Shown here: in pieces, positions 27,049-33,855 of the stretch
How positions within the stretch are numbered: position 1 is the stretch's first letter
Layout of the letters: each line of letters begins with the position of its first letter
Source: JAKSSE01 sp045597645
GTDB lineage: Bacteria > Bacillota > Clostridia > Lachnospirales > Lachnospiraceae
Direction of reading: 5' to 3'
Length of the DNA stretch: 64,000 nt
Assembly: GCA_045597645.1 (NCBI GenBank)
Contig: JAZLKM010000027.1
Coordinates: 62,001 to 126,000 of the forward strand
Notes under the pieces: model-generated
Databases searched by the model: none
What the model was told of the DNA's origin: nothing
The model's input: the letters and a program-made list of their open reading frames with translations, nothing else
Program-made: the position numbers and the translations under genes

Positions 27049-27446
27049 AAAAATCTCATATGGTTTTCTGATGTACGAGGGCGTCTCTCAACAGGCTCAT
27101 CGGCCGGTTTATCAAGTCCACTCATCAGATCATTCTTTACCTTTATGACGCAATCCTTGCAGTAACGTCCTGATACAATAGGCATTCCACAGCGCTCACA
27201 GGTAATGCCACCTGCCATCGCATCTGTAAATTCCAACCTTTCCTCTCGAACCCACTGCTTTATCTGCTGTACTGATACCTCCATTTTCTCGGAAATATCA
27301 TTGATCGTGCTGTGAGGATTCTCTCTAATATAATCCTTTACTGACTGAAACTTCTTTTCTGCCTCATCTCGACAGGCCTGGCATATCTGCGGACCAGAAA
27401 GCCAATTAAATAGTCTTCTGCAGTTCCTGCATGTACGTACATCCAT
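27045..27446 (-). CDS. YvyF-like flagellar operon protein (TIGR03826 type)
   Basis: About 133 residues with two zinc-ribbon-like pairs, CRNC..CQAC at the N-terminus and CERC..CKDC near residues 85-103, flanking a helix-turn-helix-like stretch (NPHSTINDISEKMEVSVQQI). Such proteins are encoded near comF and flagellar genes in Bacillus and clostridia. The HTH suggests a DNA-binding or regulatory role. ATG at 27446 is preferred over TTG at 27452 for its G-rich SD. It overlaps or abuts comF and the next membrane protein gene. Confidence 0.8.
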   Translation of the reverse strand: MDVRTCRNCRRLFNWLSGPQICQACRDEAEKKFQSVKDYIRENPHSTINDISEKMEVSVQQIKQWVREERLEFTDAMAGGITCERCGMPIVSGRYCKDCVIKVKNDLMSGLDKPADEPVERRPRTSENHMRFL

Positions 27447-27448
27447 AA

Positions 27449-28216
27449 TCAAAGCCCCCCTTGACTGTCCTCGGTCGGTCTACCTGTACAGACTGTCATC
27501 ATATAAACCCTCGACGCCCCCGCATCCAATAGAACTTTGGCTGCTGCATCCATTGTACTTCCCGTTGTGTATATATCATCAACGAGCATAATACAGTTAG
27601 ATTTTACAACAGTTCCCCCTATAATAAAAGCATTTTCAAGGTTTTTTTTGCGTCCCTGACGTCCCAAATACTTCTGTGGCCTAGTATCATTCACCCTTTT
27701 TAATGCCTTTGCCGACACAGGGATACCCACTTCATCCCCCAACGCTTTTGCAAAACTTTCTGCTTGATTATATCCTCTTTTGTAAAGTTTTTTGTCGTGA
27801 AGAGGAATTGGCACTATCATATCTGGAGCAATTCTGTCAATCCATGCTCCATGCAATCTCTTAGCTGCTCTAGCATAGAACCTTGCATATGCTCTGCGGT
27901 TAGAGTACTTGAATCGATACATACTCTTCTTCATATTGCCTTCATACAGAAAAACACTTTTTCCTTGCACATATGAATGCTTAATCTTCTTGCAGTCCGC
28001 ACAGTATTCATCCGCACGACCTATCGGCTTTCCACATTTTGTGCATACGGCACCCTTGACTGGAACTACCGTTCTGCTTGTCTCGCATTCTTCACAAATA
28101 CCATACTTTCTGGTGCCAGCCGACAGCACCTCATCGCAACCTATACATCTAGGAGGGTAAATAAACTCTATAATCTCAGTGATTATTCTTTTTATTATTC
28201 TTTTATATGTTTTCAG
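27449..28216 (-). CDS. comF: ComF family phosphoribosyltransferase-like protein (non-canonical start proposed)
   Basis: The C-terminal PRTase-type domain has the PRPP loop LVDDIYTTGSTM and the helper motif KRGYNQAE, as in ComFC/GntX proteins linked to DNA uptake. From the first canonical start (GTG 28129) the zinc region holds only CEEC, CTKC and CADC. In the same frame upstream, open back to a TAG just before CTG 28216, the codons encode EFIYPPRCIGCDEVL, the usual ComF N-terminus with the missing CxxC pair. That segment contains no ATG, GTG or TTG. CTG 28216 lies 11 bases after GGAGGT, so initiation there (or at an ATT/ATA codon) is proposed; 27449-28129 is the conservative alternative. Confidence 0.75.
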   Translation of the reverse strand: MKTYKRIIKRIITEIIEFIYPPRCIGCDEVLSAGTRKYGICEECETSRTVVPVKGAVCTKCGKPIGRADEYCADCKKIKHSYVQGKSVFLYEGNMKKSMYRFKYSNRRAYARFYARAAKRLHGAWIDRIAPDMIVPIPLHDKKLYKRGYNQAESFAKALGDEVGIPVSAKALKRVNDTRPQKYLGRQGRKKNLENAFIIGGTVVKSNCIMLVDDIYTTGSTMDAAAKVLLDAGASRVYMMTVCTGRPTEDSQGGL

Positions 28217-28217
28217 A

Positions 28218-30431
28218 TTATCCTATGACCTCCATAGTCTCTTTAAGTCTATCTGCTAGACCTGAATACCTCTGTTGCTGCGTCCTATTTTCGCACATTT
28301 CGTTAAATACAGACGGTTCACCAACCAACGTTACACAGCTTTTCGCTCTGGTGATAGCTGTATAAATTAGATTCTTGTTCATGAGCATCCTGGGCCCTGG
28401 CATTAACGGGACTATAACCGCTGGATACTCACTTCCTTGAGATTTATGAATTGTTACAGCATAGGCAAGCTCAAGTTCATCAATGTTCTTAAACGGGTAA
28501 TCCACCTCGTGGTCATCATCGAATACTATAGTCATAGAGCTAGTGAATTCACTTATCTCCTTTATGATTCCAAGGTCGCCATTAAATATTCCCACTCCAC
28601 GGTCAGCAGGGATACCATATCTGCCAGGCACCTCCCACTCCATATCATAGTTGTTTTTTATCTGCATTACCTTATCGCCCTCTCTGAAGAGGCGCTCTCC
28701 GAACTCCTTTTCCTTTTTACCTTCCATAGGTGGATTCAGTCTGCTCTGCAACACTTGATTCAGTCTCTCTACGCCCACAAGTCCCTTTTTCATCGGAGTC
28801 AACACCTGTATGTCAAACGGCTCAGCATCTACATATGACGGCAGCTTGTTCTGGATTAAATTCAGCATTACCGCAATAATCACATCCGCATTATCTCTAG
28901 GAAGCAAGAAAAAGTCCTTACTGTTCTTGTTATCTATCTCAACAGGCTCATCTCTGCGTATTTTGTGTGCATTATTAACGATATCGCTCTCTCCAGCTTG
29001 TCTGAATATCTTGCTAAGTCTCACAGAAGAAAACACGTCAGACTCTAATATATCCTTGAGCACGTTTCCTGGACCCACTGATGGCAGCTGGTCTGCATCT
29101 CCTACCAGTATAAGTCTGGTGCCTCCGCCTATAGCCTTTAGTAATGCCAAAAACAGATAAACATCCACCATAGACATCTCATCTATTATCACTACATCTG
29201 TCTCTAAAGGGTTTAGTTCATTTCGCTCGAAAACGCCTGCCCGGCCATCTTCAGCTCCACCTTTTACCTCAAGCATTCTATGTATTGTCCTAGCAGCATA
29301 GCCTGTGGTCTCAGACATCCTTTTAGCAGCGCGGCCTGTAGGTGCCGCAAGAAATATATCCAGGCCTTCCATCTTGAAATACGATATCAATGCCCTAATG
29401 GTAGTTGTTTTTCCTGTACCAGGTCCTCCGGTAAGCACGAACACTCCATGACGAGCCGCCTCTTTTACTGCTTTTCTCTGAATATCGTCAAGAACCAGAT
29501 TTTCTTTTTTTTCTATATTTCCCAGCTGCTTATTCAGCCTCTCATCCTCTATATCATACTCCATATCAAGAGCACACAAATACTCTGCACATCTCTTCTC
29601 ACAATGCCAAGAGGATGACAAATATATGGCATCTTCATTTATTTGCAATTTTTTCTCGACTGCCAGATTCATATAGTGAGGTCTTACATCCTCTGGCTCT
29701 ACACCAAGCAATGCGGCGCATCTTTCCGTCAGCTCATCCTCCGGGAGATACACATGCCCCTCACCCGCAGCTAGTTGGAGTGTGTATACAATACCTGATC
29801 GAATACGAAAATCAGAGTCAACAGATATGCCAGACCTTTGGGCTATTTCGTCTGCTGTCTTGAATCCTATGCCATCGATATCTTCTGCCAGCCTATATGG
29901 ATTATTTTCAAGTATGCTATATATTTCAGAATGATATCTGTTATATATCCTTACTGCCATTCCCGGCGTAATTCCAAAGCCCTGAATGTATACCATAGCA
30001 TCTCTCAGCTCTTTCATCTCGCACATTTGCGCAGAGATCTCTCTGGCTTTATTCATGCTTATGCCTTTTATTTCAGCTAATCGTTCGGGCTCTTCATCTA
30101 TAATTCTAAAGGTGTCATCGCCAAATCTTCTGACTATTCTTGACGCCAATGCCACGCCTATGCCCTTCACAACTCCAGAGCCAAGATATCTTTCCATAGC
30201 CACTGCGTCCTTCGGTGCAATCTGGCGCGCTTCGGTTACCTTAAATTGCTTACCATACACCTGATGCTCAGTGTAGTCACCGTCCAATGCCAGATTCTCA
30301 CCATCTGACATAGCACCAAAATTGCCGACACATGGAACCTTCATCCCATCTGTCGCCAACACAAAGACAGTGTACCCATTGTCTTCATTTCTATAAATTA
30401 TATGATCAACATATCCTTCTAATGTTTGCAT
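28218..30431 (-). CDS. recD2: ATP-dependent DNA helicase RecD2
   Basis: About 737 residues: an N-terminal OB-like region (GYVDHIIYRNEDNGYTVF), helix-hairpin-helix repeats (about 100-220), then an SF1B helicase core with Walker A GGPGTGKTTT, Walker B DEMSMVD, GDADQLPS and the C-terminal TIHKSQGSEYP and YTAITRAK motifs. RecD2 is a 5'-3' helicase outside the RecBCD complex with roles in repair and replication-fork stability. ATG at 30431 is preferred over 30473 because it has an AGGGG SD and starts at the conserved N-terminus. It stops 2 bases before the proposed comF start. Confidence 0.93.
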   Translation of the reverse strand: MQTLEGYVDHIIYRNEDNGYTVFVLATDGMKVPCVGNFGAMSDGENLALDGDYTEHQVYGKQFKVTEARQIAPKDAVAMERYLGSGVVKGIGVALASRIVRRFGDDTFRIIDEEPERLAEIKGISMNKAREISAQMCEMKELRDAMVYIQGFGITPGMAVRIYNRYHSEIYSILENNPYRLAEDIDGIGFKTADEIAQRSGISVDSDFRIRSGIVYTLQLAAGEGHVYLPEDELTERCAALLGVEPEDVRPHYMNLAVEKKLQINEDAIYLSSSWHCEKRCAEYLCALDMEYDIEDERLNKQLGNIEKKENLVLDDIQRKAVKEAARHGVFVLTGGPGTGKTTTIRALISYFKMEGLDIFLAAPTGRAAKRMSETTGYAARTIHRMLEVKGGAEDGRAGVFERNELNPLETDVVIIDEMSMVDVYLFLALLKAIGGGTRLILVGDADQLPSVGPGNVLKDILESDVFSSVRLSKIFRQAGESDIVNNAHKIRRDEPVEIDNKNSKDFFLLPRDNADVIIAVMLNLIQNKLPSYVDAEPFDIQVLTPMKKGLVGVERLNQVLQSRLNPPMEGKKEKEFGERLFREGDKVMQIKNNYDMEWEVPGRYGIPADRGVGIFNGDLGIIKEISEFTSSMTIVFDDDHEVDYPFKNIDELELAYAVTIHKSQGSEYPAVIVPLMPGPRMLMNKNLIYTAITRAKSCVTLVGEPSVFNEMCENRTQQQRYSGLADRLKETMEVIG

Positions 30432-30439
30432 CTGACCCC

Positions 30440-30469
30440 TAAAGAATAAGCCACCGCATCCGCGATGGC
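30440..30469 (-). terminator. Terminator-like hairpin between flagellar rod gene and recD2
   Basis: On the minus strand an 8-bp stem (30462-30469 with 30450-30457, one G-U pair, loop of 4) is followed by TTATTCTTTA. It lies 10 bases past the rod-protein stop and partly in the recD2 leader. The T tract is interrupted, so termination may be partial. Confidence 0.5.
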
Positions 30470-30478
30470 TCAATTGTG

Positions 30479-30832
30479 CTAAATCTCATAATCTCTTTTC
30501 ATTGCTTCATAGAGCTGCTGCGCTATTCCAAGGCTCTCCTGCTCAGCGGTTTGCTTCGCCAGCTCCTGCGTATACATATCTCTGAAGTAATCAGTCAGCT
30601 GACCAAGAGCCGCATCCTGCTTCTCTTCCTTCGGAACTGTATTCCACATTTCTTTATATATTTGTTCAATGAAGTATGCTTCGAATTCTTTACATACTTC
30701 TTTCATCTTCTTATCTTCCGCATCTGATGTTGATGCTTCATTGAGCTTATCCTGCAGCCTTTTGACCGTGTCCTGGGTCTTGGCATTACCTTTGACCGCA
30801 TCAATATATCCAGAAATATTAGAAATATCCAT
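30479..30832 (-). CDS. flgJ: Flagellar rod-binding protein (FlgJ N-terminal domain only)
   Basis: 117 residues corresponding to the rod-binding half of FlgJ: a conserved KEFEAYFIEQIYKEM helix, a short linker and LTDYFRDMYTQELAKQ. The muramidase domain of proteobacterial FlgJ is absent, as is normal in Firmicutes. It would act as a rod cap or scaffold during basal-body assembly. SD GAGGT precedes the ATG 6 bases after the FlgG stop; it is the last gene of the mbl-flagellar group. Confidence 0.85.
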   Translation of the reverse strand: MDISNISGYIDAVKGNAKTQDTVKRLQDKLNEASTSDAEDKKMKEVCKEFEAYFIEQIYKEMWNTVPKEEKQDAALGQLTDYFRDMYTQELAKQTAEQESLGIAQQLYEAMKRDYEI

Positions 30833-30838
30833 AGATTA

Positions 30839-31654
30839 TTACCTCTTAAGATTGTTTGCGGTCTCTAGCATAGTATCAGATGTCGTGATTGCCTTAGAGT
30901 TAAGCTCATAAGCTCTCTGCGCTACTATCAGGTTAACCATTTCGTCTGCAACTGATACATTTGACTGCTCAAGGTATCCCTGAATTACTTCACTACGCAC
31001 TACGCCGTTGGCTGTAGCTTCATTAATAGGCTGTCCACTTGCAGCTGTAGCTCTAAGCAAGCTGTTAGACATATTCTCTAATCCAGTTGGATTACTGAAT
31101 TGGAAAAGACCAATCTGCTGGCCCGTCATCACGGTCTCACCTTCTGCGTTCTTATATCCAATAGCTCCATCACCACTTACAATGACTGATCCACTGGCAA
31201 CACCTGCTGGTAAAATAATAGGTGCATTATTAGAATCAAGCACTGGATGTCCCTGTGGTGTAGATAGTTGTAGTGCTCCTCCACCATTGAGTGCCCATAC
31301 AAAACTTCCAGCTCTAGTATATAATGTCTCCTCGCCATTTCTAACTGCGAAGAAACCATTTCCATCTATGCAAAAATCAGTGTCGCGCTCTGTCGCTGTC
31401 ATTGATCCCTGTGAATATCTAGAGTCAATACTCGCTACTCTGGTACCCAGTCCAACCTGAGCTGATGTAGGTCTGGTATCTCCGTTTGCGCTGGTAGTCT
31501 CTGTCGCAATCGTCTGATAGAGCAGTGACTTAAACTGTGTCATTTGCGCTTTGTATCCTACAGTATTTACATTGGCAATGTTGTTTGAAATAACATCAAC
31601 ATTTGTCTGCTGCGCTTTCATTCCGGATGCAGCGGTCCAAAGCGATCTCATCAT
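30839..31654 (-). CDS. flgG: Flagellar basal-body rod protein FlgG (FlhP-like)
   Basis: 271 residues with the N-terminal rod-family motif SLWTAASGMKAQQ..DVISNNIANVNT.GYK, a central GNGFFAV domain and the C-terminal signature QSNVSVADEMVNLIVAQRAYE. It forms the distal rod of the flagellum and is exported by the flagellar type III system, so it lacks a signal peptide. It follows flgF by 29 bases, the mbl-flhO-flhP order of Bacillus. The ATG at 31654 has an AAGGAGATG SD; a second ATG follows directly. Confidence 0.92.
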   Translation of the reverse strand: MMRSLWTAASGMKAQQTNVDVISNNIANVNTVGYKAQMTQFKSLLYQTIATETTSANGDTRPTSAQVGLGTRVASIDSRYSQGSMTATERDTDFCIDGNGFFAVRNGEETLYTRAGSFVWALNGGGALQLSTPQGHPVLDSNNAPIILPAGVASGSVIVSGDGAIGYKNAEGETVMTGQQIGLFQFSNPTGLENMSNSLLRATAASGQPINEATANGVVRSEVIQGYLEQSNVSVADEMVNLIVAQRAYELNSKAITTSDTMLETANNLKR

Positions 31655-31683
31655 ATGGGCTCATCTCCTTCTACTGAAAACGT

Positions 31684-32484
31684 TTATAACTTACCAACCT
31701 GATTTACGGCTTTGTCCAGAGTACTATCCATTGTCTGGATTATCTTCTGTCCCGCCTCGTATGCTCTCTGGATTGTAATCATTTCTACCATTTCCTGAAC
31801 AGTGTTCACATTAGAGGTCTCAAGATAGCCTTGATTTATCTCTGCTGTGGTATCTATCATGGTAGCTCCATCGATAGTATCATACAAGTTCTCGCCATAC
31901 TTCTCCAGGAAATCATAGTTTTCAAAGTCCACAAGCCCAACCTGTGATACAGTCTCACCATCCTGGATAATCTCTCCAAGTCCGTTAATATAAACGCCCT
32001 GGTTCGGGTCAAGTTGAACTCTGTTGCCGGGACCATACTGACTGTTCTGTGCACCATTCACATTCAGCACATAATCACCATCACAGGTTCTAAGATAACC
32101 CTCAATGTCTACAGTAAAGTTACCGTCCCTGGTGTATTTTATGCTCGTCTCGCCTGCTTTATTAGTGTATTCTATTGCGAAAAATCCGTTTCCGCCAATG
32201 GCGAGATCATAGGTGTTCTCCGTATTCTTAAAGCCACCCATAGCCCAATCTGTATAGGTCTGTCCAATCTTGGTACCAAGACTCATGTATCCTATATCTG
32301 TAGCATATGTGTTGCTGGAGGTGTCCTTGATACGAATAGCCATCATCTCATCAAAAGACTGATTTGTAAGGGCCTCTTTTTTATATCCGGTAGTGTTGGC
32401 ATTTGCCAGATTGTTAGTTAAAACATCCAGCCTTCGCTGCTCCTCGGTCATTCCGGTATAGGCTGTATAAAGGCCTTTTAGCAT
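31684..32484 (-). CDS. flgF: Flagellar basal-body rod protein FlgF (FlhO-like)
   Basis: 266 residues of the rod/hook family: LYTAYTGMTEEQRRLDVLTN, NNLANANTTGYKKE, GNGFFAIE and the C-terminal TSNVNTVQEMVEMITIQRAYE. It is a proximal-rod protein matching FlhO of Bacillus. A near-perfect sigma-28-type promoter lies 50-75 bases upstream, so it can be expressed separately from mbl as a motility gene. SD AGGAGGAAAG is strong. Confidence 0.9.
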   Translation of the reverse strand: MLKGLYTAYTGMTEEQRRLDVLTNNLANANTTGYKKEALTNQSFDEMMAIRIKDTSSNTYATDIGYMSLGTKIGQTYTDWAMGGFKNTENTYDLAIGGNGFFAIEYTNKAGETSIKYTRDGNFTVDIEGYLRTCDGDYVLNVNGAQNSQYGPGNRVQLDPNQGVYINGLGEIIQDGETVSQVGLVDFENYDFLEKYGENLYDTIDGATMIDTTAEINQGYLETSNVNTVQEMVEMITIQRAYEAGQKIIQTMDSTLDKAVNQVGKL

Positions 32485-32531
32485 ATCTTTCCTCCTGTGT
32501 TCATAAGAATACAGTTAATCCTACTTATCAT

Positions 32532-32559
32532 ATATCGGCATGCTTGCCGAAATAGTTTA
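32532..32559 (-). promoter_or_regulatory. Sigma-28 (SigD/FliA-class) promoter for flgF-flgG-flgJ
   Basis: On the minus strand TAAA (32559-32556), 16 bases, then GCCGATAT (32539-32532). The Bacillus SigD consensus is TAAA-N14-16-GCCGATAT, so every consensus base matches. The -35 TAAA overlaps the mbl stop codon. A small inverted repeat (TCGGCA..TGCCGA) surrounds the -10. Confidence 0.8.
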
Positions 32560-33555
32560 GTTTTCTGATCTACCACTTCCAGTGAGGAAGTCAACACAGA
32601 TACCTGTTCCCTTTGCAACGCAAGTCATAGGGTCCTCTGCTGTCATAGTGTTGATACCTGTCTTCTCCTCGAGAAGCTCTTCAAGTCCGCGAAGTAATGC
32701 TCCGCCACCTGTGAGTACGATTCCTCTGTCCGCAACGTCTGCTGCAAGCTCTGGCGGAGTCTTCTCAAGTACGCTGTGTACAGCTTCTACTATCTGCATA
32801 GTAGGCTCCTTAAGTGCCTCCTCTGTCTCCTCACTAGTTACCTCTATGGTCTTCGGAAGTCCAGTTACCAGATTACGACCCCTAACCTGCATTGACTCAC
32901 TATGTGCCAGCGGGAAGCAGGTTCCTACTTTTATCTTGATATCTTCAGCTGTACGCTCACCGATAAGTAGATTATGCTTCTTTCTCATGTAACGCACTAG
33001 TGCATCATCGAAATTATCTCCAGCAACCTTAACTGAAGCACTTACTACTGCTCCTCCCAGTGAAATAACAGCTATATCTGAGGTACCACCTCCTATATCA
33101 ACTATCATATTACCGCAAGGTCTGGTTATATCTATTCCTGCGCCAATTGCTGCTGCGATAGGCTCTTCAATAATCTGTACATCACGAGCCCCTGCTGCAT
33201 ATGCTGCATCCTCTACTGCCTTAATCTCTACTTCAGTAGCTCCTGATGGTATACATACTGAAATTCGTGGCTTTCTATAAGTTCTTCGTCCAAGTGCTTT
33301 CTGGATGAAATACTTAATCATCTGCTCAGTCACAGTATAGTTAGATATAACGCCCTGTCTAAGAGGTCTAACTGCTGTAATATTGCCAGGAGTACGTCCA
33401 ATCATAAGACGCGCTTCCTCACCAATAGCACGAATCTTGTTGCTATCGCGATCAAAAGCCACTACAGAGGGCTCCTTAAGAACAACTCCCTTGTCCTTTA
33501 TATAAACCAAGATACTCGCTGTACCTAAATCTATTCCGATATCTGTTGAGCTCAT
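32557..33555 (-). CDS. mbl: Rod shape-determining protein, MreB/Mbl family
   Basis: 332 residues of the actin-like MreB family: phosphate-1 motif DLGTAS, IPSGATEVE, EEPIAAAIGAG, phosphate-2 motif DIGGGTSDIAVISLGG and TGGGALLRGLEE. It polymerises under the membrane to guide lateral wall synthesis. Its place before flhO/flhP-type genes matches Bacillus mbl instead of mreB, and no mreC or mreD follows. A good sigma-A promoter (33617-33644) precedes it, with an SD (GGAGAG) 6 bases before the ATG. Confidence 0.9.
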   Translation of the reverse strand: MSSTDIGIDLGTASILVYIKDKGVVLKEPSVVAFDRDSNKIRAIGEEARLMIGRTPGNITAVRPLRQGVISNYTVTEQMIKYFIQKALGRRTYRKPRISVCIPSGATEVEIKAVEDAAYAAGARDVQIIEEPIAAAIGAGIDITRPCGNMIVDIGGGTSDIAVISLGGAVVSASVKVAGDNFDDALVRYMRKKHNLLIGERTAEDIKIKVGTCFPLAHSESMQVRGRNLVTGLPKTIEVTSEETEEALKEPTMQIVEAVHSVLEKTPPELAADVADRGIVLTGGGALLRGLEELLEEKTGINTMTAEDPMTCVAKGTGICVDFLTGSGRSEN

Positions 33556-33616
33556 AATTCTCTCCTATATATGTAAAAATGTGCACACTATCACCTATAC
33601 GGTCTTAATCTATTTT

Positions 33617-33644
33617 ATTATACGGATTCTGATAGGATTTTCAA
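33617..33644 (-). promoter_or_regulatory. Sigma-A promoter of mbl
   Basis: Minus strand: -35 TTGAAA (33644-33639), a 16-base spacer, and a perfect -10 TATAAT (33622-33617). The predicted start is near 33610, giving a leader of about 55 bases before the mbl ATG. Confidence 0.75.
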
Positions 33645-33668
33645 GAGAAATCAATTGAAAATACCCCT

Positions 33669-33702
33669 AAAAAAGGGGAGTCCCCGAGGTCTCCCCCGGG
33701 GA
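33669..33702 (-). terminator. Terminator downstream of uvrA
   Basis: On the minus strand GGGGAG (33696-33691) pairs with CTCCCC (33680-33675), followed by six T. An alternative stem, TCCCCG (33702-33697) with CGGGGA (33686-33681), overlaps it. It lies about 155 bases beyond the uvrA stop; the interval 33703-33855 holds no convincing gene. Confidence 0.7.
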
Positions 33703-33855
33703 TTAGTTATGAAAAATATATAAGCTACTTAGCTTTTACAGTTAGGATACTATTATTTTTATATGTCGATTCTGTGTACTATTTATGCGGAGTTTGTGAA
33801 AACTCATCATAACCTGCAAGCAAAATCACTCTTACCCCACCCTGTTCCTTGATTA

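Noticed and set aside
30432..30480. Sigma-A promoter directly upstream of recD2
   Set aside because: The best pair (TTGAGC, then TTATTC at 18 bases) overlaps the terminator hairpin and has a poor -10, so no promoter is called.
33700..33855. 22-codon ORF (MMSFHKLR..) on the minus strand after uvrA
   Set aside because: It is very short with a weak SD and no conservation evidence, so not annotated as a gene.
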